Of a stretch of DNA of 42,890 nt, positions 8,532-16,268 are shown piece by piece. The position numbers and the translations under genes are program-made. Within the stretch, counting starts at the first letter, position 1. Each line of letters starts with the position of its first letter. Origin of the DNA: Saprospiraceae bacterium. GTDB lineage: Bacteria; Bacteroidota; Bacteroidia; Chitinophagales; Saprospiraceae. Location of the stretch: the NCBI GenBank assembly GCA_022841345.1, contig JALHRR010000040.1, positions 1-42,890 of the forward strand, read 5' to 3'. Below the pieces are notes generated by a model that was not told where the DNA came from, did not search any database, and was given only the letters and a program-made list of their open reading frames with translations.

Positions 8532-8734
8532 GTGACATCTAGCTCGCTGCGCGAACCAGGTGACATCCTTTGCCAGCGGCAAAAGGTGACGCCTGAACAT
8601 TTTATTCCCGGCTACGCCGTCAATAAATGCTCAGGTGACAGCTGACGCATAATACGAACAGGCAGGTTGAATACATTAAATATGAGGCTACGTAGGTGCG
8701 ATTCATGAATCGCACCTACATAGCTGTTTCGACT
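8532..8734 (+). repeat. GTGAC multi-hairpin element, copy 1
   Basis: Four GTGAC boxes (GTGACATC 8532, GTGACATC 8560, GTGACGCC 8586, GTGACAGC 8635) separate inverted repeats. Hairpin 1 pairs 8539-8547 with 8551-8559 (7 of 9 pairs). Hairpin 2 pairs CCTTTGCC 8567-8574 with 8578-8586, with one bulge. Hairpin 3 pairs 8594-8606 with 8622-8633 and has a GGC/GCC inner stem. After the fourth box come TGACGCATAA, a palindrome (8692-8719) and CTGTTTCGACT at 8724-8734. A second copy at 11926-12135 has box spacings of 29/26/50 against 28/26/49 here. The element lies between the divergent mrp and ribF starts. No coding potential was seen. The family is unknown to me. Confidence 0.75.
8692..8719. repeat. 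Perfect 28-bp palindrome (REP/MITE-like hairpin)
   Basis: The half-site GTAGGTGCGATTCA is followed directly by its exact reverse complement. After one mismatch (8691/8720) the stem continues for 4 bp, GCTA 8687-8690 with TAGC 8721-8724. It resembles the widespread GTAGGGGCG-type intergenic palindromes of many bacterial genomes. It sits in the 3' part of copy 1 of the GTGAC element; copy 2 has an unrelated hairpin at the corresponding place. Confidence 0.8.
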
Positions 8735-8799
8735 GCTCAACAACGGCTTTTGGCGGGCTACCTGGCTTTGCATCTCATAACTCGGAGATTCTTCTTCCA

Positions 8800-8856
8800 G
8801 GCTGTTCCTAATTACTCGGGGCCTTCACACTCACACTCACACCCACACTCACACCC
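8800..8856 (-). repeat. TCACAC hexamer array with nearby AACAGCC box
   Basis: From 8825 the plus strand reads TCACAC three times, CCACAC once and TCACAC once more, a ~5-unit hexanucleotide repeat. On the minus strand the GTGTGA-type array is followed 18 bp later by AACAGCC (8800-8806), the heptamer that ends the other tandem arrays of this window. A short minus-strand GAGTTATGAG-type stretch (8771-8783) resembles the array near 40.2 kb. The repeat lies 65 bp before the ribF start. Confidence 0.6.
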
Positions 8857-8898
8857 AATTATTTATATTTCATAAAAACTTAATACAACTATTTTGTT

Positions 8899-8906
8899 TA
8901 CCTTTG
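8899..8906 (+). promoter_or_regulatory. -7 box TACCTTTG for the ribF operon
   Basis: An exact TAnnTTTG match lies 14 bp before the ribF ATG at 8921, the short leader common in Bacteroidota. It overlaps a possible TTG start at 8894, which argues that translation starts at 8921. No clear -33 element is seen. Confidence 0.5.
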
Positions 8907-8920
8907 TCGAAGGTTCTTTT

Positions 8921-9892
8921 ATGAGAGTACATACAGACATATCCACACTTCCTGCTTTTAAAGCACCGGTCATTACAATTGGGTCATTCGATGGTCTCCA
9001 TAGAGGGCATCAGGCAATTTTGAATCAGGTAAAGAACCTGGCAAAAGAAACGGGTGGCGAAAGTGTTATCATCACTTTTGACCCGCATCCCAGGCAAGTT
9101 ATATACCCTAAAGCAGGAGACCTTAGCCTCATCACCACCCTGGAAGAAAAAATCTATTTGATGGAACAATTTGAAGTAGATCACCTTGTAGTGGTTCCCT
9201 TCACTGTTGAATTTGCTCAGATTTCTGCTGATGAATATATAGAGAAATTTCTGATCGATAAGTTCCGTCCCAGATATATTGTCATTGGTTATGATCACAG
9301 ATTTGGCCTCAACAGGCAGGGAGATATACATTTCCTGAAGTGGTATAGCCATAAGGCGAATTATGAAATAATAGAACTGGACGAGCAAATTATAGACAAT
9401 ATTACTATCAGCTCCAGTAAGATCAGGAAAGCTCTCGAAAGATCAGATCTGAAAACTGCAACAGGCTTGCTCAACCATCCCTTTATTCTGATGGGAAAAG
9501 TGATTAAAGGCAATCGTATAGGTACCAGCATCGGATACCCCACAGCCAATATTTCTTATCAAAATAAAATAAAACTGATCCCGCCTGATGGTATCTATGC
9601 AGTGTATGTTCAACATAATTCACTCATCTATAAAGGTGTGCTCTACATTGGAGTCAAACCGACAGTTACAGATGATAACAAGAGAGTTATCGAAGTACAT
9701 ATAATTGATTTTGAACAGGATATATATGATGAAAATGTAACCATTGAATTCATTGACTTCATAAGAGCGGATGTGAAGTTTGACAATTTAGAAGCAATGC
9801 GTGCCCAGATCACTCTTGATAAAACTGCAGCACTGGAAATTCTCAACAGAACCAGCAGCTCTTTACATTCAAAAAGTGAAGCCATCCTGTGA
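8921..9892 (+). CDS. ribF: Bifunctional riboflavin kinase / FAD synthetase
   Basis: 323 residues from the ATG at 8921. The FAD synthetase (adenylyltransferase) domain comes first, with GSFDGLHRGHQ at residues 21-31 containing the nucleotide-binding HRGH, then VIGYDHRFGLNRQGD and ISSSKIRKAL. The riboflavin kinase domain follows, with GNRIGTSIGYPTANI carrying the flavokinase GxPTAN motif. The enzyme converts riboflavin to FMN and FAD in the cytosol. A longer frame from a TTG at 8894 would start inside the -7 promoter box and is not preferred. The stop overlaps the next gene by 4 bp. No FMN riboswitch is visible upstream. Confidence 0.95.
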   Translation: MRVHTDISTLPAFKAPVITIGSFDGLHRGHQAILNQVKNLAKETGGESVIITFDPHPRQVIYPKAGDLSLITTLEEKIYLMEQFEVDHLVVVPFTVEFAQISADEYIEKFLIDKFRPRYIVIGYDHRFGLNRQGDIHFLKWYSHKANYEIIELDEQIIDNITISSSKIRKALERSDLKTATGLLNHPFILMGKVIKGNRIGTSIGYPTANISYQNKIKLIPPDGIYAVYVQHNSLIYKGVLYIGVKPTVTDDNKRVIEVHIIDFEQDIYDENVTIEFIDFIRADVKFDNLEAMRAQITLDKTAALEILNRTSSSLHSKSEAIL

Positions 9893-10923
9893 GTATTGCG
9901 ATAGTAATACTTAATTTCAATGGGAAATCTCACCTGGAAAAATACCTGCCGGGCATTATTCAACATCAACCCTCAGACAGTAATATATATATAGCTGATA
10001 ATGCAAGTACAGACGATTCTGTAGCATTTATCAAAACCCAATACCCTGAACTTCATCTATTGGAAACCAGGATTAATACCGGTTTTGCAGGTGGATATCA
10101 ATGGGCCTTACAACATGTAAAAGAAGAATTTTATGTAATTCTTAATTCTGATGTGCTTGTTGATGAAGACTGGATCTCCCCTATCATCTCATATATGGAG
10201 GACCATCCGGATGTCGCTGCATGCCAACCGAAAATCCTATCCATCCATGATCCTGAAATGTTCGAACATGCAGGAGCCGCCGGTGGCTGGATAGATATAT
10301 TGGGCTATCCATTCTGTATAGGCCGTATTTTCAGCACCGTGGAAAAAGACCTGGGTCAATATAACCAGACCTCCCCTATATTCTGGGCAAGTGGAGCCGC
10401 AATGGTTATCCGTTCAGCTGACTACTGGGCTGCCGGTGGTTTTGATACACAATTTTTTGCGCACATGGAAGAAATTGACCTGTGTTATCGTCTGCAAAAA
10501 ATGGGCAAGGAAATTGTCAGCTTTCCGGCATCAAAAGTTTATCATCTTGGCGGCGGAACGCTGCAATACGGATCTCCTCAAAAAACATTTCTGAACTTTA
10601 GAAATGGCCTGTTTTTACTTTTGAAAAATAAATCTATTCTCAATCTTCTATGGTTGATTCCTGCAAGAATGATACTGGATGGAATTGCTGCATTATTGTT
10701 CCTTTCCGAAGGCAAAACTGACCATTTTAATGCTGTCTTTAAAGCTCACATTTCTTTCTATGGTATGTTCGGAAAAATGTTTCAGAAACGCAGGGATATA
10801 GATTCAATTACCCTTAAAAAACATCAGATCAAAGGTGTATTTAAGGGCAGCATCGTATTCAATTATTATATCAAGGGCAACCGACATTTCTATCTGCTGG
10901 GGACTGGCAAAAAAATGATCTGA
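9889..10923 (+). CDS. Glycosyltransferase family 2, rhamnosyltransferase-like
   Basis: 344 residues from a GTG that overlaps the ribF stop (GTGA), implying translational coupling. GT2 features are SIAIVILNFNG at the N-terminus, IADNASTDDSV, RINTGFAGGYQWAL, the metal-binding region LNSDV, and the acceptor-side GGFDTQFFAHMEEIDLCYRL typical of WbbL-like enzymes. It is a cytosolic or membrane-associated transferase of a nucleotide-activated sugar, probably to a surface polysaccharide; donor and acceptor are unknown. The C-terminal ~90 residues include a hydrophobic patch that may contact the membrane. Its place between ribF and a pseudouridine synthase gives no functional hint. Confidence 0.9.
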   Translation: MSIAIVILNFNGKSHLEKYLPGIIQHQPSDSNIYIADNASTDDSVAFIKTQYPELHLLETRINTGFAGGYQWALQHVKEEFYVILNSDVLVDEDWISPIISYMEDHPDVAACQPKILSIHDPEMFEHAGAAGGWIDILGYPFCIGRIFSTVEKDLGQYNQTSPIFWASGAAMVIRSADYWAAGGFDTQFFAHMEEIDLCYRLQKMGKEIVSFPASKVYHLGGGTLQYGSPQKTFLNFRNGLFLLLKNKSILNLLWLIPARMILDGIAALLFLSEGKTDHFNAVFKAHISFYGMFGKMFQKRRDIDSITLKKHQIKGVFKGSIVFNYYIKGNRHFYLLGTGKKMI

Positions 10924-10940
10924 TTTTAAAAATATTCCAC

Positions 10941-11666
10941 ATGGCTAAGAAAAACACTCCCGAAATACTATATCAATCAGAACATATCCTTGCAGTTAAC
11001 AAAAAGGCCGGCGTCCTGAGTATCCCCGATAGATTTGACAAGACTAAAGAAAACCTTGTAGATCTTTTGCGACCCGAGTTTCCGGGTTTGATGCCCGTAC
11101 ACAGACTTGACAAAGAGACATCCGGGGTATTGTTATTTGCCCTGAATCCTGAAAGCCACAAATACATCAGCAATTTATTTGAAAAAGGAAAAGTTGAGAA
11201 GTATTACCTGGCAATAGTCGAAGGAAATCCTGTCACTGATTCAGGCCATATCCGGGCTTCCATCGGTGTCGATAAAATGCATATGGGCAAAATGAAAATA
11301 GATGGAAAAGGCAAATTGTCTCATACCAGCTGGGAAATGCTGGAGCGTTTCAAAGGCTTCAGCCTGCTTAAAGTCCAGATACACACCGGTCGTACTCACC
11401 AGATCAGAGTACACATGTTGTACATTGGCCATCCCCTGGCAGTCGATAGTTTGTATGGCAAGCGGGAATCCATCAGTATATCCGATATCAAACCTCACGC
11501 AAAGGTAAATCCCAACGATACAAAACCCGGGGTCTTAATGCAGCGTTGTACACTCCATTCAGAACAATTAAGCTTCACAGATCCGGGTGGAAAAACAATT
11601 ACACTGCAGGCTCCTCTACCAAAGGACATGAACGCATTGCTTAATCAGCTTAGAAAAGCAAAGTAG
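10941..11666 (+). CDS. RluA-family 23S rRNA/tRNA pseudouridine synthase
   Basis: 241 residues, a compact RluA/RluC-type catalytic domain. The catalytic motif HRLDKETSG lies at residues 54-62, with the nucleophile D57. The second family signature GRTHQIRVHMLYIGHPLAVD follows. Residues 12-50 (LAVNKKAGVLSIPD) match the first conserved strand, and no separate S4 domain is present. Such enzymes isomerise uridine to pseudouridine in rRNA or tRNA; the target site cannot be read. It follows the glycosyltransferase by 17 bp and ends the ribF operon. Confidence 0.92.
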   Translation: MAKKNTPEILYQSEHILAVNKKAGVLSIPDRFDKTKENLVDLLRPEFPGLMPVHRLDKETSGVLLFALNPESHKYISNLFEKGKVEKYYLAIVEGNPVTDSGHIRASIGVDKMHMGKMKIDGKGKLSHTSWEMLERFKGFSLLKVQIHTGRTHQIRVHMLYIGHPLAVDSLYGKRESISISDIKPHAKVNPNDTKPGVLMQRCTLHSEQLSFTDPGGKTITLQAPLPKDMNALLNQLRKAK

Positions 11667-11683
11667 AAAAATCATTTGGGCAT

Positions 11684-11730
11684 CCCCCCGATCTGATTTA
11701 TTCCATTGCATTCCTTAAATCAGCCCGGGG
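11684..11730 (+). terminator. Possible hairpin after the ribF-GT2-rluA operon
   Basis: TGATTTA (11694-11700) pairs with TAAATCA (11716-11722). An outer C-run (11684-11689) can pair with the GGGG at 11727-11730. It lies 17 bp after the pseudouridine synthase stop. No T-run follows, so intrinsic termination is uncertain. The sequence from here to 11925 is rich in short GCGC/CGTTGCG patches and has no convincing gene. Confidence 0.35.
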
Positions 11731-11925
11731 TCGCGCTCTCCACTTTACTTCGTTGCGCTATTGAATTGAAGTGAATTCCATCAATTATGTCCATTCATTA
11801 TTTCACCTAATGCGCGGCTGTAATTCAGGCTTCACTCGTGCTCGTTGCGATCGCTGATGCAGTTAGGGTTAAAGTGAGAGTTTTGAGTGGATGGAGTAAT
11901 TTGGGAGCTTTAAGCTAAACAACTT

Positions 11926-12135
11926 GTGACATCTTGCTGCGCTTTGCTTGCAAGGTGACATCCTTTGCCTTTGGCAAAAGGTGACGTCTTCGAAATAAAT
12001 TGCCTGAAAATCAGTCAATTTATTTCGAAGGTGACAGCTGGCGCATAAAACAAGCAGGCTCTAAGTACTAAGGATCGGTTAAGAAGGAGTGTACTGTTTG
12101 ATTACATAAACAGTTGGAAATGAACTGTTCCGACT
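11926..12135 (+). repeat. GTGAC multi-hairpin element, copy 2
   Basis: Boxes are GTGACATC 11926, GTGACATC 11955, GTGACGTC 11981 and GTGACAGC 12031, followed by TGGCGCATAA. Hairpin 1 is CTTGC 11933-11937 with GCAAG 11950-11954. Hairpin 2 is CCTTTGCC with GGCAAAAGG, the same stem as copy 1 but with loop TTT instead of AGC. Hairpin 3 is a perfect 14-bp stem, 11989-12002 with 12016-12029, with an inner CTGA/TCAG stem, and shares no stem sequence with copy 1. Further on, AACAGTT/AACTGTT forms another small hairpin, and CTGTTCCGACT at 12125-12135 matches the end of copy 1. It lies between the rluA and acyl-CoA dehydrogenase 3' ends. No gene was seen in it. Confidence 0.75.
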
Positions 12136-12216
12136 AAACACTTGAAGATTCTCAATGCACTAAGGCTATTCGATTTTGCAATTTCAGGGAACAAATGCGG
12201 ATTGATTTCTATATGA

Positions 12217-12330
12217 TTAATATGCTTGTCCGGTAAAAACAAATTTCCTGATTTCATTTTCCGTCCATCTGCTATTTAAATATTCACTTTCAATTTTCTC
12301 TCCAATACTTTGCGGAATGTATCCAAAAAC
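12217..12330 (-). pseudogene. Possible coding remnant, unidentified
   Basis: A 37-codon minus-strand frame without a start codon, ending at TAA 12217-12219, has protein-like composition (FGYIPQSIGEKIESEYLNSR, then WTENEIRKF). A second open frame overlaps it upstream (FLDTFRKVLERKLKV). Either could be the tail of a decayed gene or chance. It lies just downstream of the acyl-CoA dehydrogenase and its heptamer array. I do not recognise a family. Confidence 0.2.
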
Positions 12331-12339
12331 TCATCAATT

Positions 12340-12373
12340 GGCTGTTTCTCGAAGCTCGCAGCTCGCAGCTCGT
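12340..12373 (-). repeat. AGCTCGC heptamer array ending in AACAGCC
   Basis: On the plus strand, three in-phase heptamers lie at 12353-12373 (AGCTCGC, AGCTCGC, AGCTCGT). On the minus strand the array begins 4 bp after the acyl-CoA dehydrogenase stop codon and is followed, after a partial unit (TCGAGA), by AACAGCC at 12346-12340. The same order of stop codon, heptamers and AACAGCC occurs at 16.24 kb and 40.2 kb. Confidence 0.65.
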
Positions 12374-12377
12374 GGCT

Positions 12378-14177
12378 TTAAAAACAATACTCATTATGCT
12401 CCCTCATCACAGCAGTAATATTTCTTCTCGCTAGCTTCACATTGACTGTTGGATATTTTGTGAATCTCTTCAAGCCCATCGTCATTACTTTCAATAAATC
12501 ACCTTCGGCAAATGAAGCCAGAGCATCCAGCGCATTCTTGGCAATTCTTGCCTGCGCATCATGCATGAATACATGAAGTATATCAGAATAAATGGATTGA
12601 TCAACTTTGGTTTCCCTGCCTTCCAGCTTCTTAATTCTGGTCAGAATAGACTCCGCCAGGTAAGTATCAATCATAATATCAGATACATTCATCAGGATTT
12701 CCTGCTCTTCCTTTAAATTGAGCTGACCATCCATTTGTTGCTTGGCCGCGGCACCGGCTACCATCAGCAATATTTTTTTGAAATCTTTGATAGCTGCATC
12801 CTCTTCTCCATATGTGCCTTCTGGTCTTGCTATAGATGGCATAGATGCCAATTCCTTTTGCACTGCCCAGGCGGGCCCGATTAAGTCCAGTTCACCTTTC
12901 AATGCCTTACGAAGCAGCATATCCACCATCAGGAGGCGGTTGATCTCATTGGTCCCTTCGTAAATTCTATTGATTCTGGAGTCACGATATGCTCGAGCCG
13001 GAGAGTATTCTTCCGAATAACCAATTCCACCATGAATCTGGACTGTTTCATCTACTACATAATCCAATACTTCCGACCCTGCAACTTTAAGAATAGAGCA
13101 TTCTATCGAATATTCCTCAGCTGCTTCCAGAGTAGCTTTAGCATAATCCATTCCTTGCTCAATAAAGGAATTTTTCGCTTCCTCCAGGAGATTGGACACT
13201 CTGTAAGTAGCACTTTCGACAGCGAAGTTTCGGATGACTTGCTCTGCAAGTTTATATTGAATAGCGCCAAAATTAGCAATAGGCTGCGCAAACTGATATC
13301 TTTCATTTGCATATTTGACAGCTGTAGTGATACTTCTCTTAGCTCCACCCATGCACAGGGCGGCAAGTTTGAATCTCCCGATGTTTAATACATTGAAAGC
13401 AATATGGTGCCCTTTGCCAATTTCACCCAGCACATTCTCAGCGGGTATGGATGCATTATCAAAAAATACCTGACGAGTGGAGGATCCTTTAATACCTAAT
13501 TTTTTCTCTTCTGCTCCCAGCGTAAGACCCTGAGTATCCCGCTCGACTATAAATCCGGTAAATTTCTCTCCGTTTACTTTCGCAAATACGATAAAAATGT
13601 CAGCAAAGCCTGCGTTTGAAATCCACATTTTCTGTCCGTTCAATACATATGTTTTTCCATCTCCTGACAAGTCCGCTCTGGTCTTGGCTGCCAGTGCATC
13701 GGATCCCGATCCCGGTTCCGTCAGGCAATAACATGCTTTCAAATCGCCGGTGATCAATCCGGGGAGATATTTTTCTTTTTGTGCCTCTGTACCAAAATAC
13801 AAAATAGGCAACATCCCGATTCCGGTATGCGCTGCAAATGAAACAGTAAAAGAGCCTGATGGTCCCAAAACATCACATATCAGTGTGTTTGTGTTGGTAT
13901 CCAATGCCATTCCGCCATATGATTCCGGCATATGCGTCCCAAGCAAACCCATATCCCCCATTTTCTTAACTAACTGAGGCGCAATATCATCTTGCTGTGC
14001 TTCTATCTTATCTGCATTGGGCAAGATTTCATTCTCTAAAAAATCAAGACACATTTTCCTGATCATTTCCTGCTCTTCATTGAGTTCCTCCGGAATGAAA
14101 GTATCTTCGACAGTGCAGTCCTTAATAATAAACTCGCCTCCCTTCAGTACATTTTTTTCTCCCGCTACTGTTGTCAT
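12378..14177 (-). CDS. Acyl-CoA dehydrogenase (long form with C-terminal extension)
   Basis: 599 residues, the ~600-residue ACAD form common in Bacteroidota, rather than the ~380-residue minimal form. The FAD and substrate regions are intact: CYCLTEPGSGSDA, the KMWISNAGFADIFIVFA stretch, IHGGIGYSEEYSPARAYRDS, and IYEGTNEINR carrying the Glu of YEG expected to be the catalytic base. About 160 residues follow the catalytic domain, as in the VLCAD/ACAD9-like branch. It catalyses the first step of beta-oxidation, oxidising acyl-CoA to trans-2-enoyl-CoA and passing electrons to ETF. It is transcribed alone, with no fatty-acid genes nearby; chain length is not readable. The canonical C-terminus NEYCF ends 4 bp before a heptamer array. 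Confidence 0.95.
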   Translation of the reverse strand: MTTVAGEKNVLKGGEFIIKDCTVEDTFIPEELNEEQEMIRKMCLDFLENEILPNADKIEAQQDDIAPQLVKKMGDMGLLGTHMPESYGGMALDTNTNTLICDVLGPSGSFTVSFAAHTGIGMLPILYFGTEAQKEKYLPGLITGDLKACYCLTEPGSGSDALAAKTRADLSGDGKTYVLNGQKMWISNAGFADIFIVFAKVNGEKFTGFIVERDTQGLTLGAEEKKLGIKGSSTRQVFFDNASIPAENVLGEIGKGHHIAFNVLNIGRFKLAALCMGGAKRSITTAVKYANERYQFAQPIANFGAIQYKLAEQVIRNFAVESATYRVSNLLEEAKNSFIEQGMDYAKATLEAAEEYSIECSILKVAGSEVLDYVVDETVQIHGGIGYSEEYSPARAYRDSRINRIYEGTNEINRLLMVDMLLRKALKGELDLIGPAWAVQKELASMPSIARPEGTYGEEDAAIKDFKKILLMVAGAAAKQQMDGQLNLKEEQEILMNVSDIMIDTYLAESILTRIKKLEGRETKVDQSIYSDILHVFMHDAQARIAKNALDALASFAEGDLLKVMTMGLKRFTKYPTVNVKLARRNITAVMREHNEYCF

Positions 14178-14441
14178 ATGATTTTATAGTTTATGTTTGA
14201 TGTGAATTAAAGTTTGTTCAATGGATATATTCATGTGCCTGATTCTAAAAATGCGGATGCAATTATCCGTAATGATAGTTTCAACACATTGGTATAAAAA
14301 TATATTGTTCTTTGGATTAAATCGCAATTCAGGCAAAATAGTTTTTATGCCCATCTGAAATGCAAAATATTAAGAACAAATTCAATTGAATTTCAATATT
14401 TAATTCTAAATCTCGTATTTCAGAGTAGAATCTCCTTCTAA

Positions 14442-16028
14442 ATGATCTTACATAAAACATGGCGGGAAAGTGATTTAATCTGTTGGGCAATTGCTCTGGC
14501 TACCCTTTTGGCAGGTGTGTATACATGGCCGGTATTTGATCAGGATGAGGCCGCATATGCAGGTTTTACCATGAATATGGTACAAACATCTGATTTCTGG
14601 ACACCTGAATTTATTTGGTCTGATGTTCACAGAAAAACACCTTTGCACTTTTGGATGATCACAGTGTTTTATAAACTCTTTGGTTATGGAGAATTCCCTA
14701 CCAGAATTCCGGCATTGTTGAGTATAATAGGAGTATGCTATTTAGTCTGGTCATATCTGAAAAAACATCATTCTAAGGAAACTGCCAATCTGGTTCTTTT
14801 GATTCTATCAGGAAACGTTCTTCTTGGGGTATATGCCCGAATGTCAGTTACGGATGGCCCCCTTTTGTTCTTCCAGACCCTTGGAGCTTTATCCTTAATC
14901 CGCTTTACTCAAACATTTAAGTACAAGTATGCCTGGATTCATATGCTTGCGCTCGCTTTAGGTATGTTACAAAAAGGTCCTGCTATGCTGATCTTTAGTG
15001 GATTACTGGGACTTACATTTATTATTTTTTCAAAGCGGGGGCGGAAGATACTGCATCCAGCTTTTCTTGGCATTCAATTGTTAAGCTTTATTCCTGTTCT
15101 TTTTTGGGGATATTTAGCCTGGCAAAAGGACGATGGCGGGATGATTCGCTGGATGATAGATTGGTACGTTCTGAATCGTGTTGGAGAAAGTGTATTCGGC
15201 CAAACGGGACCTCCAGGTTATCATTTTGCACTCATCTTACTTACATTTTTGCTATTAATTCCTGTTTTGATTTTCACATTCATTCAGGTTGGAAAACAAA
15301 TCAAAGGGAAAAATTATTCAAATCTTCCATTCATACTTTGGGCCATAGCCGCCTGGATTCCATTTGAGTTTACTGCCAGTAAACTACCTTCCTATGCATT
15401 GGGAGCTTATCCGGCCATAGCTATATTGATGGGCATCATGGTTCAGGAAATGAAGACATCGCATCTTAAATGGTCTTTATACTGGAATATATTCTTAATG
15501 ATTGCTGCCATAGTCGCATTGTGGATTCTTGATGTGGAAATACTGCGTTCTGTCTCATGGCATCTTACATTTGCTTCGGTTTTAATTGGAACACTAGCTA
15601 TAAGATACTTACGACGATCTGAGTTTTCAACAGTAAACATCGTTTTACTTCAAAATGCATTTATTTGTTTGATCATGTTAATTTTCACCATTGTGCTTCG
15701 GCGGGAGTTTAGCATCACAAAGCAAGTATCCCGTGAAATCCCTGTTAAAAAGGAGTCAACAATATACCTGGATACCAGCATTTTATATTACCCCTCTCTC
15801 CCACTATATCTTGAATGGGAATGGGAAAGGAAGCCTCTTATGATTTCAGAAAACCCACAAACCAGCCTTAATGCAGGCACTCCCGAAGATCTATACATTT
15901 TCAGTTTGGAAAGCTACAATGCATTGCCCTCCACTATAAAAGATGAATTCAATGTGAAGGAATTCTCAGGACTCAACACCGGCCGGAGCGGAAATCTCGA
16001 ATTGAGAATCTTGAAACGCAAACTTTAA
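14442..16028 (+). CDS. GT39 (ArnT/PMT-like) membrane glycosyltransferase
   Basis: 528 residues with about 11-12 predicted hydrophobic helices. The first periplasmic loop has the GT39/GT83 catalytic acidic motif DQDEAAYA (D33, D35, E36), followed by RKTPLHFWMITVFYKLFG and FPTRIPALLS, which are typical of this family. GT-C enzymes of this kind transfer a sugar from a polyprenyl-phosphate donor to lipid or protein in the periplasm; the acceptor is unknown. The C-terminal ~100 residues form a small soluble domain. No operon partner is seen. The 264 bp upstream show no clear -7 box. Confidence 0.9.
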   Translation: MILHKTWRESDLICWAIALATLLAGVYTWPVFDQDEAAYAGFTMNMVQTSDFWTPEFIWSDVHRKTPLHFWMITVFYKLFGYGEFPTRIPALLSIIGVCYLVWSYLKKHHSKETANLVLLILSGNVLLGVYARMSVTDGPLLFFQTLGALSLIRFTQTFKYKYAWIHMLALALGMLQKGPAMLIFSGLLGLTFIIFSKRGRKILHPAFLGIQLLSFIPVLFWGYLAWQKDDGGMIRWMIDWYVLNRVGESVFGQTGPPGYHFALILLTFLLLIPVLIFTFIQVGKQIKGKNYSNLPFILWAIAAWIPFEFTASKLPSYALGAYPAIAILMGIMVQEMKTSHLKWSLYWNIFLMIAAIVALWILDVEILRSVSWHLTFASVLIGTLAIRYLRRSEFSTVNIVLLQNAFICLIMLIFTIVLRREFSITKQVSREIPVKKESTIYLDTSILYYPSLPLYLEWEWERKPLMISENPQTSLNAGTPEDLYIFSLESYNALPSTIKDEFNVKEFSGLNTGRSGNLELRILKRKL

Positions 16029-16235
16029 AATATCACTCTTACATTTCTGGGTTTTTTGCGGTTTTAACGATTAAACGTTCACCGCTTTAACGAGGCTGTT
16101 TACCGGATGTTCCAAATCTAAAACTACTGAAAACTGATATCTCCTATATAACAATTTTGCAGAATGCTGATTTACAATGATTTACAAGATATCAATATCA
16201 AGCCAACTAATCACAAAATCTATTTAAAACTCCCT

Positions 16236-16268
16236 GGCTGTTAAATCTGAACGCTGAAATCTGAAATC
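16236..16268 (-). repeat. AATCTGA heptamer array ending in AACAGCC
   Basis: On the plus strand the units run AATCTGA (16244), ACGCTGA (16251), AATCTGA (16258) and AATC, about 3.5 units in 7-bp phase. On the minus strand the array starts about 8 bp after the rlmI TAG stop and passes directly into AACAGCC (16242-16236). A further AACAGCC lies at 16100-16094, beside a degenerate TTAACGA/TTAAACG stretch (~16062-16093). The intergenic region 16029-16276 holds no gene. Confidence 0.6.

Noticed and set aside
8532-8734. CRISPR-like array or riboswitch for ribF
   Set aside because: The repeated GTGAC boxes are too short and the intervals are inverted repeats, not spacers. The sequence lacks the conserved core of the FMN riboswitch, and the second copy is not upstream of a start codon.
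8894-8920. Longer ribF starting at a TTG at 8894
   Set aside because: It would place the start codon before and inside the -7 promoter box, and the added residues are not seen in RibF proteins.
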